53,457 nucleotides of DNA from JAGOGN01 sp036652735 (GCA_036652735.1 JAVVVI010000013.1:1-53457); one strand, 5' to 3'; positions 25,177-34,738 are shown, numbered from the stretch's first letter. The notes: generated by a model not told the origin, from the sequence alone. Translations and numbers: made by a program.

Positions 25177-26176
25177 ATTCCACACTCCAATCTTTTCTAA
25201 CATGGGCAAGGGTAATTCCATTCCCTCCCTGTTTTTTCCCGGCTAAATACCCCCCATTTCCTAAGAGTAAAGCCGCACGTTCACACACATTATCCACCCC
25301 TGTGATTTTTTTTACAAACTCTGAGGTGGAAAAGTCTCCCTCTACCTGCTGAAGCTGCTCTGCTGAATAAGTAACAAATGGAATCTTTTGCTGCTGACAA
25401 AATTCTACGATTCCGGGTTCGTCCTTTTTAAGATTTATACTGGCTATGCCGCATACTGCCTCCAAGGCAAGTTTATATTTATCTAAATATAAAAAAATCT
25501 CTGTTTCAATGTCTTTCCGGCTGCTTCCTTTTCGGCAGCCAAATCCCAGGACGATTGCCTGTGGAACCAGACGAAGCTCCTTTTCCTGTATTCTGCTATT
25601 CTCCATTGTAATACAAATCCAGGGTTCTTTTCCACCACTATTTTTTTCCATCCAAAATAATTCACCCGGAAGTTCTCCTGTGATTGGATTTTCACAATAA
25701 AATCCTACCTGTTTTCCATTTACCAGACTTTGAGAAACAGCTTTGACCAGTTGAAAATTCATGATTTTCAGATTATTTTTTTTGGCAAAAAGATCTGCTG
25801 CAAATACATGATTCACGTCTGTTGCAGTGGTAATCACTGCACTGGCACCAATTTTACCGGCAATACTCCGGGCAAGTTCATTGGCCCCCCCTAAATGTCC
25901 GGATAAAAGTGAAATTACCCATTGTCCCTTTTCATCCAGTACAACAACTGCCGGATCTTTTCTCTTATTCTGAATCAAAGGAGCAATCATGCGAACCGCA
26001 ATTCCTGCTGCTCCAATAAATATAATTTCATCAACCGTTGCAAAATGAGTCACACACCAGTCTTTCACTTCTTTTCCCTGACACAACTCTACCTGCCGCT
26101 GTGAGAGCAGAAGCTTCTCTAATTGAAGTGCCAGCGCTCTTCCACCTACTGTAAAACTTAAGATTCCGGTTTTCAT
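25169..26176 (-). CDS. cbiG: Cobalt-precorrin-5A hydrolase
   Basis: Opens the delta-lactone of cobalt-precorrin-5A and releases acetaldehyde. It has 335 residues. The N-terminal half has FIGAAGIAVRMIAPLIQNK, the VVVLDEKGQWVISLLSGHLGGAN block and TTATDVNHVFAAD. The C-terminal half has VLGFGCRKGSSRKDIE, GIASINLKKDEPG and FVTYSAEQL. Both are standard CbiG parts. It lies between cbiF and cbiH. Confidence 0.96.
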   Translation of the reverse strand: MKTGILSFTVGGRALALQLEKLLLSQRQVELCQGKEVKDWCVTHFATVDEIIFIGAAGIAVRMIAPLIQNKRKDPAVVVLDEKGQWVISLLSGHLGGANELARSIAGKIGASAVITTATDVNHVFAADLFAKKNNLKIMNFQLVKAVSQSLVNGKQVGFYCENPITGELPGELFWMEKNSGGKEPWICITMENSRIQEKELRLVPQAIVLGFGCRKGSSRKDIETEIFLYLDKYKLALEAVCGIASINLKKDEPGIVEFCQQQKIPFVTYSAEQLQQVEGDFSTSEFVKKITGVDNVCERAALLLGNGGYLAGKKQGGNGITLAHVRKDWSVEFE

Positions 26177-26185
26177 TTTACATTC

Positions 26186-26941
26186 CTACTTTCGTTGGCG
26201 ATATTCCGTAGTAAATTCCGGATCATATAATTTTGAGCGTGCATATTCCGTATGGGCAATAACTTCACCTACTATAATTAATGCTGTCTTGGTAATGGCC
26301 TCTCTCTGTCCGGTCTCAAAAAGGGTTCCCACCGTACAGATGCATTTTTTTTCATCTTCCCAGGTGGCTTTATAGACAATTGCCGCAGGTGTATCCTCGG
26401 TATATCCTCCTGCAATCAATCTTTTTGACAACTCCTGTAACATTCCGGTACTTAAAAAAATAACCATAGTTGACTGATGTGATGCAAAGGATTCAATGCT
26501 TTCCTTTGAGGGCACCGAAGTTCGTCCTTCCATTCTTGTAATAATCACGCTCTGGCTAACCTCCGGTAATGTATATTCTAAATCCAGTGCAGATGCTGCT
26601 CCGCAAAAAGAGCTTACCCCCGGACAGCTGGAATAAGCAATTCCTCGCGCATCCAGTTCATCCATTTGTTCACGAATTGCTCCATAGATGGAAGGATCTC
26701 CGGTATGCAAACGAACAACATTCTGTTTTTGTTTTTCAGCTGCAACCATATAGTCCAGCACTTCCTCCAATGTAAGCTTTGCACTGTTATACACTTTGCA
26801 CTCCGGTTTTCGAACCTCCAAAAGCTGCGGATTAACCAAAGAACCTGCATAGATAATCAGATCTGCTTCCTGCAACAGTCTCTGTCCCCTTACGGTAATT
26901 AAATCTGCTGCTCCACTTCCTGCTCCTACGAAATAAATCAT
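26186..26941 (-). CDS. cbiF: Cobalt-precorrin-4 C11-methyltransferase
   Basis: A SAM-dependent tetrapyrrole methylase of 251 residues. VYFVGAGSGAADLITVRG-type N-terminus, YAGSLVNPQLL, LHTGDPSIYGAIREQ, SSCPGVSSFCGAASAL, EVSQSVIITRMEGRT and PAAIVYKATW identify CbiF/CobM. It overlaps the cbiD stop by four bases. Confidence 0.96.
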   Translation of the reverse strand: MIYFVGAGSGAADLITVRGQRLLQEADLIIYAGSLVNPQLLEVRKPECKVYNSAKLTLEEVLDYMVAAEKQKQNVVRLHTGDPSIYGAIREQMDELDARGIAYSSCPGVSSFCGAASALDLEYTLPEVSQSVIITRMEGRTSVPSKESIESFASHQSTMVIFLSTGMLQELSKRLIAGGYTEDTPAAIVYKATWEDEKKCICTVGTLFETGQREAITKTALIIVGEVIAHTEYARSKLYDPEFTTEYRQRK

Positions 26942-28092
26942 TCCCCTGTTCCTCCTGCTCTCTCCAGCAACTCACTTGCTTTTTTTGTTCGAAAAAGTTC
27001 TCCGTCTATATTTGAAAATACAATTGCTGCCGTATCTATTTTCTGTTCACTTCTCTGCTCTAAATAATAATCAATCTTATCTGCCAGCACCTTCATGGTC
27101 TCGTTCCTTTGTTCCGATTCATGCAAGGTCACCAGCGCGTCCTCTGTTGTTGTGGAAGACAGTATTTTTCTGCATATTTGTAACTCTGCTCCTGCTGAAA
27201 GTGCTGCACTTGCCATAAGTTCCATTCTGCAATCCGCATTTTTCGAGTGGGTATTCATGATTCCTCCTGCCAACTTCACAAACTTCCCAATATGACTGAT
27301 AAAAAGAATCCCCCTCTGATTATATTGAATGGCATAGTCAATGGTTTCACCTATAAAATTACTGCATTTTATAATATCTTCCTGGCACATGGGATAAGTC
27401 TGTTTGGTATAATCACTGCCATAATTTCCGGGTGAAACAATAAGCACCTTTTTTCCTGCCGCTGCTTTCATTTTAATCTCCAGCTCTATGGTTGCAAGCA
27501 ATGCCTGTTCACTCATGGGCTCTACAATTCCACTGGTTCCCAGAATTGAAACTCCACCAATAATTCCTAACTTAGGATTAAATGTCTTTTTTGCAAGCTC
27601 CTCCCCATTCTCTACACTAATTACAACCTGAAAACCTCCACTATAGTGAAATTGATTTATGAGCTGCATAAGATTCTTACGAATCATCTCTCTGGGGACA
27701 TTATTAATTGCAGCTTCTCCTACCGGTTGTTCCAAGCCGGGTTTTGTTACCCGTCCAACTCCCTGTCCCCCATGAATTGCAATCTCTCCCTGTGTTCCTT
27801 GCAAACTTACCATTGCTGTAATACAAGCCTTATTTGTTATGTCCGGGTCATCTCCGCTGTCTTTTCTTATGGTACAGCTGGCTTTTGTTCCATCAGAATG
27901 AGGATAGAGCACTTCTAAAGTAAGGGAGATTCCTTTTGGAGTCATAAGCTGAACAACGGTAGGAGCTGTACCGGAAAGTAAATACAGACCAGCCGCTTTT
28001 GCCGCTGCTGCTGCACAACTTCCGGTGGTATAACCAAAATAAAGCTTTTTATTATTTTTTATAATATACTGTTCTTCCAATCCGGTCATCAT
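26938..28092 (-). CDS. cbiD: Cobalt-precorrin-5B C1-methyltransferase
   Basis: 384 residues, anaerobic pathway only. Family motifs are GYTTGSCAAAAAKAA, RKDSGDDPDITN, a GVGRVTKPGLEQPVGEAAIN block, GTSGIVEPMSE, SPGNYGSDYTKQ and GKFVKLAGGIMNTHSK. Its presence, with cbiG, shows that the pathway here is the early-cobalt (anaerobic) one. The ribosome binding site is AAAGGAG. It begins only 14 bases after the end of the hybrid kinase gene, with no room for a riboswitch. Confidence 0.97.
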   Translation of the reverse strand: MMTGLEEQYIIKNNKKLYFGYTTGSCAAAAAKAAGLYLLSGTAPTVVQLMTPKGISLTLEVLYPHSDGTKASCTIRKDSGDDPDITNKACITAMVSLQGTQGEIAIHGGQGVGRVTKPGLEQPVGEAAINNVPREMIRKNLMQLINQFHYSGGFQVVISVENGEELAKKTFNPKLGIIGGVSILGTSGIVEPMSEQALLATIELEIKMKAAAGKKVLIVSPGNYGSDYTKQTYPMCQEDIIKCSNFIGETIDYAIQYNQRGILFISHIGKFVKLAGGIMNTHSKNADCRMELMASAALSAGAELQICRKILSSTTTEDALVTLHESEQRNETMKVLADKIDYYLEQRSEQKIDTAAIVFSNIDGELFRTKKASELLERAGGTGE

Positions 28093-28106
28093 CCGCCTGT
28101 TCTCCT

Positions 28107-29816
28107 TTAAAACATCTTAAGAATCTTCTCAACGTCGGCATATTCCTGCTGCTCCATTTTATCAATTGCCAGAAAAATCTCATCTTTTTGAGTGCGTTCC
28201 ATATCAAATTGTGACAAACGTCTTAATTGTTCCCGTGCCTGTTCCAATTCAAAGTTCTGAATGGATTCCCGTATTTCTCTAATTCGTTCTTCAAACTCTT
28301 CTTTGGAAATCCATTCTTCCAAAGCCTTACTGTCTTCTTTGGCATCTGATTTTCTGGCATCTTCTTCAATATCTTTCCGAATACTCATCACATCTTCAGC
28401 CATTTCCACCGTATAAGAATCTTCCGGAACTACCAGCTCCGAAGGAAGATAGTTTTGAAGCATTTCTTCTAATAAATCGCTCTCTAATGGTTTCGCAAGA
28501 TAATCCGTGAATCCTTTATTCAGATAGGTTTCTCTTATTCCACCCATTGCATTGGCTGTAACCGCAATTATTGCAGCATCTTTGCTTAAATTTTGATCCA
28601 GCTTTTTTAATCTCTTCAAAGTCTGTGCCCCATCCATCTGCGGCATCATATAATCCAGAAGAATTACATGATACTGTTTCTTCTGCACCATCTCCAAACA
28701 CTCTTTTCCACTTTCCGCAGTGTCGATCTGAATATGATTCCTTTTTAATAATCCCCTTATAACAGCAAGATTCATTCGACTGTCATCTACTGCTAAAATT
28801 CTGCCATTGGGTGCAAAAAAGCGACGCTCTTCTCGTTTTTTTCCATCTTCCTGAATATCCAATATCTCTTCCCGCACACCCATGGTCTGGGTTCCCCACA
28901 GTGATTGCTTTACTCTGAACGAAAACTCCGATCCTTGTCCATACTCACTCTTTACAACCAGTGTTGTTCCAAATTCCTTTAGAATTGACTGAGTAATCAT
29001 CAGTCCAAGACCGGTTCCCTCAATACTTTGGTTTTCTTCCCTATCCAGACACTCAAACGCATTAAACAGCTTGGGAATATCTTCCTCACGAATTCCAATA
29101 CCGGTATCCGACACGGTAACGCAAAGCTCTATCTCTGTCTCAGAACTTGCTTCAAATCCAACCTGAAATGTAATACTTCCAAGCGGTGTATACTTTACTG
29201 CATTGGATAATAAATTCAACATGACCTGCATAAGATGATGTGCATCTCCATGGAGCTGTCTGGGTGTTTTTTCATCTACATCCAGCTTCGTTTCCAGATT
29301 TTTATCTTCTGCAAGGGGAGACACCGTATCTACCACCTCACGGATGACATCCCGCAAATCATAATTCTCCCGTGCAATCTCAAGCTGCCCGGAAGTAATA
29401 TTGGAAAACTCCAGAATATCATTGGTAAAAGATAGCAATAAATTCCCAATATGTTTAATATTGGTTGCATAAGAGGGAATCTGTGCTGCCACTCCTTCCC
29501 GAAGAATCATTTCATTAATTCCAATCATGGTACTAAGTGGAGCCCTGATCTCAGTTGCCATATCTTCTAAAAATATCGTTTTTCTCTTATTTGCTGTTTT
29601 TTCGATTTCCAGGTCCTGCTCCATTTGAAGCAGCTGCTGCTCTAATGCCTCCATCTCCACTTTGTTCTTTTTTCTCTCAGCTTTTAATTTATACTTTCCA
29701 TGAATCAGAACAAGAACCAGACCTAAAAAAATCAGTCCGATACTTCCCAACACTATTGGTAAACATTCCTTCATTGTATTTATTGTTAACATCGTACCTA
29801 CCTGAATCTCCCTCAT
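28107..29816 (-). CDS. Hybrid histidine-kinase-like protein lacking the phospho-acceptor histidine
   Basis: 569 residues with ATG 29816 (GGAGG five bases upstream). One membrane helix lies at about residues 15-37, with almost no external part. A DHp/HisKA helix follows from about 90, an HATPase domain at about 180-300, and a receiver at about 340-460. The ATP-binding boxes are kept (NLLSNAVKYT, VSDTGIGI, GTGLGLMI), and so is the receiver Asp (ILLDYMMP). In the H box, where MSHEIRTPLN is expected, the protein has MATEIRAPLS, so Thr replaces the His. Classical autophosphorylation is therefore unlikely. The C-terminal 100 residues are acidic and helical, with no Hpt histidine seen. It leads the cobalamin gene run, which is an odd place for a sensor kinase. 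Confidence 0.87.
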   Translation of the reverse strand: MREIQVGTMLTINTMKECLPIVLGSIGLIFLGLVLVLIHGKYKLKAERKKNKVEMEALEQQLLQMEQDLEIEKTANKRKTIFLEDMATEIRAPLSTMIGINEMILREGVAAQIPSYATNIKHIGNLLLSFTNDILEFSNITSGQLEIARENYDLRDVIREVVDTVSPLAEDKNLETKLDVDEKTPRQLHGDAHHLMQVMLNLLSNAVKYTPLGSITFQVGFEASSETEIELCVTVSDTGIGIREEDIPKLFNAFECLDREENQSIEGTGLGLMITQSILKEFGTTLVVKSEYGQGSEFSFRVKQSLWGTQTMGVREEILDIQEDGKKREERRFFAPNGRILAVDDSRMNLAVIRGLLKRNHIQIDTAESGKECLEMVQKKQYHVILLDYMMPQMDGAQTLKRLKKLDQNLSKDAAIIAVTANAMGGIRETYLNKGFTDYLAKPLESDLLEEMLQNYLPSELVVPEDSYTVEMAEDVMSIRKDIEEDARKSDAKEDSKALEEWISKEEFEERIREIRESIQNFELEQAREQLRRLSQFDMERTQKDEIFLAIDKMEQQEYADVEKILKMF

Positions 29817-29848
29817 TATAACCTCCAAATATCTCCCTGATTTTTCTA

Positions 29849-29854
29849 ATTATA
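29849..29854 (-). promoter_or_regulatory. Likely -10 element of the kinase-cobalamin transcription unit
   Basis: A perfect TATAAT on the minus strand, 33 bases upstream of the kinase start codon. No convincing -35 lies 17 bases upstream (ATGTAT), so the promoter may need an activator. The 140-base gap to the divergent 29957 gene contains no cobalamin riboswitch-like block. Confidence 0.45.
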
Positions 29855-29917
29855 CAACATTTTACCATGAAATACATCTTTTTTTCTTTTTAAGTTTTTT
29901 TTCTTTGGAAAAACAGT

Positions 29918-29923
29918 TATAAT
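29918..29923 (+). promoter_or_regulatory. Likely -10 element of the 29957 gene
   Basis: A perfect TATAAT on the plus strand, 34 bases upstream of the start codon and preceded by a long T-rich tract. The -35 is poor (TTTTTT at 17 bases). Confidence 0.5.
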
Positions 29924-29956
29924 AGACATATATTTAGGAAAGTTGAGGGATGAACC

Positions 29957-32900
29957 ATGGTGCAGAAAAAAATAATTTCCCAGACGTATCACGCTTTACA
30001 AAAATCTCTTACCAATAAAGTTTTTCTTCAAAAAATCGGACAATCCCAACGTGCCATCTTGGGAATCATTTCTGAGGGCAACCTTATGGCTGCAATTGAA
30101 GACGTATTAAGTGACGATTATATTTCCTGTGAAAAGGTTGCCGATTATTGCAGTTTTTTCACAAAAGAGTATCAGTTAGAAAGTGCCTCTTCTCTCATGC
30201 AATATGTGTATGACCGAACCCGCAACCTGCTCTTTCCGGGTAATTTTCCGGAAGTATACTCAAAAGAGAAAGACATTGCACGTATTTTTTATTGTCATAT
30301 ACTGCGTACTTTCTTTTCTATTGAGCGAATCAATCGTCCCTTTCTCTATTCCAAGCATTTTGAAATGGTGGATAAAAGCTGTGCTCTGGAAGCCTCTGTT
30401 CGGGATGAATACGATTCCTTTTTAACTACCAGCAGCAATCTATACCTATATGAATTTTTTAGAATTTCTTCCCAGCTGACGCCCTTTGATACCTTAGGTC
30501 ATGTTGCCGGAGTACATTTTGTATCCATGTCCATGGGAAAACAGCTGTTAGCCGCAGGTGCCCCGGTGGATCTTTGCCTGCTCTCCGGTGCCGCTGCCAC
30601 TCATGATATTGGTAAATTTGGCTGCCGTGACACGGAAAGCAACCGTGTTCCTTACCTGCACTACTATTATACCGAACAATGTACCAAACGATTCGGCATG
30701 CCAATGATTGGTCATATTGCGGCCAACCATTCCACCTGGGATTTAGAACTTGAAAATTTGTCCAGCGAAAGCTTACTTTTGATTTACGCTGATTTTCGAG
30801 TAAAAAGTACGAAAGATGCCTCCGGTCGGGAAACCGTGCATATTTATACACTAAAAGAATCCTTTGACGTTATTCTCAGTAAATTGGACCATGTAGATGA
30901 GGCCAAAAAAAATCGCTATCGTATTGTATATGCAAAATTAAAAGATTTTGAGGATTATTGTATTCAACTTGGTGTGGATACTTCCCTTTCCTCTCTCACT
31001 TTAAAACCGGTTGTTTCCACTCCACGCAGCCTGATGCGCCCTTCCCAGGCGGTCTCGGAGTTGAAATTTATGGCCATTGAGCATAACTTATATGTTATGA
31101 GCAGAATGAATAATGAATCTACCCTTGGTAATGTATTAGAATCTGCCAGAAGTGAAAAAGACTGGAAGAATCTTCGGGCCTATATTAATATATTTGAAGA
31201 ATATTGCACCTATATGACTGCTAAGCAGAAGCAGTTAACCCTTAATTTTCTAATTGAGCTTCTTATGCATCGTGAAGGCGATATCCGTCGACAGTCCGCT
31301 GCTCTCATTGGAAAAGTAATTGCTAATTTTGACCGGGAATACCGCAAAGAGCTTCCGGAAGATGCCCTTCTTGCCAAGGATTCCCTTACCAGCTACCAGC
31401 TTTGGGACAGTTTGATTCATGATATTGTCCTTCCAGACCATAAGATAACTGACCAGCATAAACGCTGGATGGGTTATACCTTGAAACGAATTATGGAATC
31501 CCTGCTTCGGGAATGTTTTCCTGACAGAAAAAAAACTTATATCTCTATCTTTACTCACTATTTTACTTCCGCAAACTGGGATGAATGGGCGGCGTTTGTA
31601 TTAATTGATTCTTCTACTGTGCTTCCTTTTTCTCTATGTGAACCGGAACAGATTACTGAAATCATTCAATGTGTACTTACCCTGTGCCGCTCCGGTAATG
31701 ATGAAGTTCTGGTAAGTTCCCTTCGTTTATGCTGCAATATTGCCAGGGAACCCGAACTTCTTTCCCCAAGCCTTCCTCTGGTAAGAACCTTGTTAGACAC
31801 CATTTCTGCCAATCATGAAAATGTAAGCATCCGTTATCTTCTGTACCAAACGGAACAGGCCTGTGGCTTCCACACCCAGGATAAAGAAGAAATGGACCAC
31901 TTGTTTTATGATAATGAGGAGATTACATCCGAGTTATTTTTAGAGAACTTAAAGATTGCCACTCCATGGATCTTCAAAGTTGTGAACATTAATCTTCTCA
32001 GTGATAAAGTAGAAAGCGGAAACCGTGCTCAATTATTACACATTGCCACTCATTTTGCCAACCTTGTAAAGGTCAGCGAACGGGTTACGGTTCGAAAACG
32101 GGCAGGGGATGCCCTGGTTACCCTAATACCACACCTTCCTTTAGACCAGCGGAACGAAGTTGCCGTTGAGCTTCTTCGTGGTCTGGAAATTGGTGATTAC
32201 CAGTTTTCCAAATACATTCCGGATTATCTTGGTCAAATTGCACTGTATCTGCATCCAAATGAACTCAATGAGGCCGTCTATGAGTTTGAAAAATATATGG
32301 AAAGCACCAATGACAAAATTGTAACGGTTACCCTGCGCACACTTTCCGTTATTATCAGCAATTATCCCTCCTATGCCCAGCGATTTCCGGAAGATTCCCA
32401 CAGCTATACCACTCGTTATGATAAAATGATTGGACTTTTGTCAAAAGGTCTGGCTAATTTTCATGAGGCGGTTAGTCTGGAAGCCTTTCAGGTTATTGGC
32501 CATGAGATTCTGGGTCCAAGTGGTTTAGATTTAAAAGAAAAATTCAGAATTTTCCGTTTTTTATACAAAAAAATAATTACACTTTTAGTAAACCAATCCA
32601 ACCGGGAGCTCTCTTTCTTCAACCGAGCTGCTTCTTTAAACCATGTCTATCGTTTTATTTCTCAGTATTTGTTTGAATATGGTGAAATGGATATTCCCCA
32701 GTCCCCAAATGTTGCCTTTTTCCCCGGTACCTTTGATCCTTTTTCCCTTGGTCATAAAGGAATTGCAACCGTAATTCGCGACCTGGGCTTTGAGGTATAT
32801 CTTGCACTGGATGAATTTTCCTGGAGCAAAAAAACACAGCCTAAGATGATCCGACGGAAAATCGTGTCCATGTCCATTGCCGATGAACGTGATCTGTATG

Positions 32901-34729
32901 TTTTCCCCGATGATATTCCTGTGAATATTGCAAATCCAAAAGATCTGGCGGCTCTCACTGAATTGTTTCCCGGCAGAGAGGTCTTTATTGTAACCGGAAG
33001 TGATGTAATCTCCAATGCCTCTGCCTATAAAGCACCTATTATGGAACATTCCATTCATACTATGAACCACATTATCTTTCGAAGAGGCCAGATTCCTGAT
33101 TTATCTGTTCTCACAGGTAAGATTCGATTACTGGAATTATCCAGTGAGCTGGAAGACGTGAGTTCCACACGAATTCGAAGTAATATTGACTTTAACCGGG
33201 ATATCTCCAATCTGATTGATCCCTGTGCCCAGAATTTCATTTACGACAATGGTCTTTATATGAGGGAGCCCCAATACAAAAAAAGAATGGATTCCGAAAC
33301 TATAGAATTTGAATTAGTGAACTATGATAATACCGTTTTTCCGGGAGAAAAAGCAATTGTTCTCCGAACCAAAACAGAAGATCATACCATGATTGCTGCT
33401 CTGACCTTCCATGACATTTTAAGCGCAGATCTTTATGAGGAATTTCATAACTCTCAGGTAGTATCCTATATTCGGCGCTTTGCTTCTGGCAAAATGGTTG
33501 TAATTACGGGCATCTTCCAAGTCACACATTCGAAATTCCAAAATAAGCAGCAAGACTTGCTGACAGAGTCTTTATCCTATTTCTTAAAAGAAGAATTTAC
33601 TTATGCTCTCTGTCATTTTAACAATATGGAAGCCCACAACCTGGAAAAGACAGAAGTGTTATTTAACCGACATGGCTTCACACCGGTTCCCATTCCGGTA
33701 GAAGGACAATACATCAGTTTGGTTGATATGCGTTACCCACTGATTCTGATGCATGATATCGCCACCTTAATTAAACCACCCCTAAGAGAAAACCAGCGCG
33801 TTCTTACTGCCATAGATTTGGCTCACGAACGTATTCAGCTTGCCCTCACCGAATTGTACCCTCAAAACTTGGTACTCTCTTTTGACAGTCAGTACATTCA
33901 ATACCGTATGCTGGATCTTATTACTGCTGAAAATCATGTTCCTTCACAGCAGCAGACTCCCCGCATTCTTGGTGAAAAAATGTGTGTCCCTTTTGGAAAT
34001 ATCTTAAGAGATATGATTGTTCCAAATACAGTAACCAAGGCAATGCATACCTCTAAAGTCTATGATCCAAATGCTTCTAGCTATACCATTGAGGAATCCC
34101 TTAATTATTCCTCAATACCAAGTCAGATTAAGACGATTAAAGCCTTTAACCGTCCTGCCATTTTAGTAGACGATACCTTGCATAAGGCAGATCGAATGCA
34201 GCGAATTGCTCCACTTCTTGCTCAGGAAGAGGTAAGTGTTGCAAAAGTAATTGTTGGTGTTATGTCCGGTAATGGAAAAGATATTATGGATATTGCCCAT
34301 ACTCCAGTAGACAGTGTCTATTTTATTCCGAATCTCAGAACATGGATTACCGAGTCTTCCCTGTATCCATTTATTGGAGGCGATACGATTCGCCGAAACG
34401 GAAAGTCTTTTTTTGGCATCCGCCCATCCCTAAATATGATTCTTCCCTATGTAGCCACTCCATTTTTACGCAATATTTCCTGGCAGTCACTTTATTCTAT
34501 ATCCTTAGTGAGCCTTACAAACGCCAGGGAAATTATCACCGTTTTAGAAGAGGAATATCAGAATGTATTTGAACGTAACCTGACATTAAGCCGTTTGAGT
34601 GAAGTAATGTATTCTCCTGCCTGCCCGGATCTTGGCGTCAGCATACACTACGATACCAATCAGCCCCCTTCGGTCTTTATTGACAACCACATTGAGCAGC
34701 TTTACCGCAACCGTAATTTAAGTTTATAG
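29957..34729 (+). CDS. Giant multidomain protein: HD, helical repeats, NadD-like nucleotidyltransferase and more
   Basis: One open frame of 1590 residues. At about 180-290 there is an HD-type metal phosphohydrolase: LGHVAGVH, then THDIGK near 216, a later GHIAANHS and a YADFR segment. From about 390 to 910 the sequence is mostly amphipathic helix, HEAT-like in places. At about 919-1100 there is a nucleotidyltransferase of the NadD/CoaD class: FFPGTFDPFSLGHKG, VFIVTGSDV, and SSTRIRSNI (the ISSTxxR motif). About 1108-1260 is weakly GNAT-like (ending in LFNRHGFTPVP). Near 1402 PAILVDDTLHKADRM resembles the PRPP loop of phosphoribosyltransferases. No membrane segment is seen. The ATG at 29957 follows GAGGGATGAACC. 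I know of no characterised protein with this order. A role in nucleotide or NAD-type cofactor chemistry is inference. It is followed by dehydrogenase-like and flavoprotein genes. Confidence 0.85.
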   Translation: MVQKKIISQTYHALQKSLTNKVFLQKIGQSQRAILGIISEGNLMAAIEDVLSDDYISCEKVADYCSFFTKEYQLESASSLMQYVYDRTRNLLFPGNFPEVYSKEKDIARIFYCHILRTFFSIERINRPFLYSKHFEMVDKSCALEASVRDEYDSFLTTSSNLYLYEFFRISSQLTPFDTLGHVAGVHFVSMSMGKQLLAAGAPVDLCLLSGAAATHDIGKFGCRDTESNRVPYLHYYYTEQCTKRFGMPMIGHIAANHSTWDLELENLSSESLLLIYADFRVKSTKDASGRETVHIYTLKESFDVILSKLDHVDEAKKNRYRIVYAKLKDFEDYCIQLGVDTSLSSLTLKPVVSTPRSLMRPSQAVSELKFMAIEHNLYVMSRMNNESTLGNVLESARSEKDWKNLRAYINIFEEYCTYMTAKQKQLTLNFLIELLMHREGDIRRQSAALIGKVIANFDREYRKELPEDALLAKDSLTSYQLWDSLIHDIVLPDHKITDQHKRWMGYTLKRIMESLLRECFPDRKKTYISIFTHYFTSANWDEWAAFVLIDSSTVLPFSLCEPEQITEIIQCVLTLCRSGNDEVLVSSLRLCCNIAREPELLSPSLPLVRTLLDTISANHENVSIRYLLYQTEQACGFHTQDKEEMDHLFYDNEEITSELFLENLKIATPWIFKVVNINLLSDKVESGNRAQLLHIATHFANLVKVSERVTVRKRAGDALVTLIPHLPLDQRNEVAVELLRGLEIGDYQFSKYIPDYLGQIALYLHPNELNEAVYEFEKYMESTNDKIVTVTLRTLSVIISNYPSYAQRFPEDSHSYTTRYDKMIGLLSKGLANFHEAVSLEAFQVIGHEILGPSGLDLKEKFRIFRFLYKKIITLLVNQSNRELSFFNRAASLNHVYRFISQYLFEYGEMDIPQSPNVAFFPGTFDPFSLGHKGIATVIRDLGFEVYLALDEFSWSKKTQPKMIRRKIVSMSIADERDLYVFPDDIPVNIANPKDLAALTELFPGREVFIVTGSDVISNASAYKAPIMEHSIHTMNHIIFRRGQIPDLSVLTGKIRLLELSSELEDVSSTRIRSNIDFNRDISNLIDPCAQNFIYDNGLYMREPQYKKRMDSETIEFELVNYDNTVFPGEKAIVLRTKTEDHTMIAALTFHDILSADLYEEFHNSQVVSYIRRFASGKMVVITGIFQVTHSKFQNKQQDLLTESLSYFLKEEFTYALCHFNNMEAHNLEKTEVLFNRHGFTPVPIPVEGQYISLVDMRYPLILMHDIATLIKPPLRENQRVLTAIDLAHERIQLALTELYPQNLVLSFDSQYIQYRMLDLITAENHVPSQQQTPRILGEKMCVPFGNILRDMIVPNTVTKAMHTSKVYDPNASSYTIEESLNYSSIPSQIKTIKAFNRPAILVDDTLHKADRMQRIAPLLAQEEVSVAKVIVGVMSGNGKDIMDIAHTPVDSVYFIPNLRTWITESSLYPFIGGDTIRRNGKSFFGIRPSLNMILPYVATPFLRNISWQSLYSISLVSLTNAREIITVLEEEYQNVFERNLTLSRLSEVMYSPACPDLGVSIHYDTNQPPSVFIDNHIEQLYRNRNLSL

Positions 34730-34738
34730 GAGGAAACC

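Noticed and set aside
28093..29956. A cobalamin riboswitch upstream of cbiD or of the kinase gene
   Set aside because: The gap before cbiD is 14 bases, and the 140-base leader of the kinase shows no B12-box or aptamer blocks.
30459..30851. A 130-residue frame on the minus strand inside the giant gene
   Set aside because: It is antisense to the coding HD region and lacks a ribosome binding site or recognisable motif.
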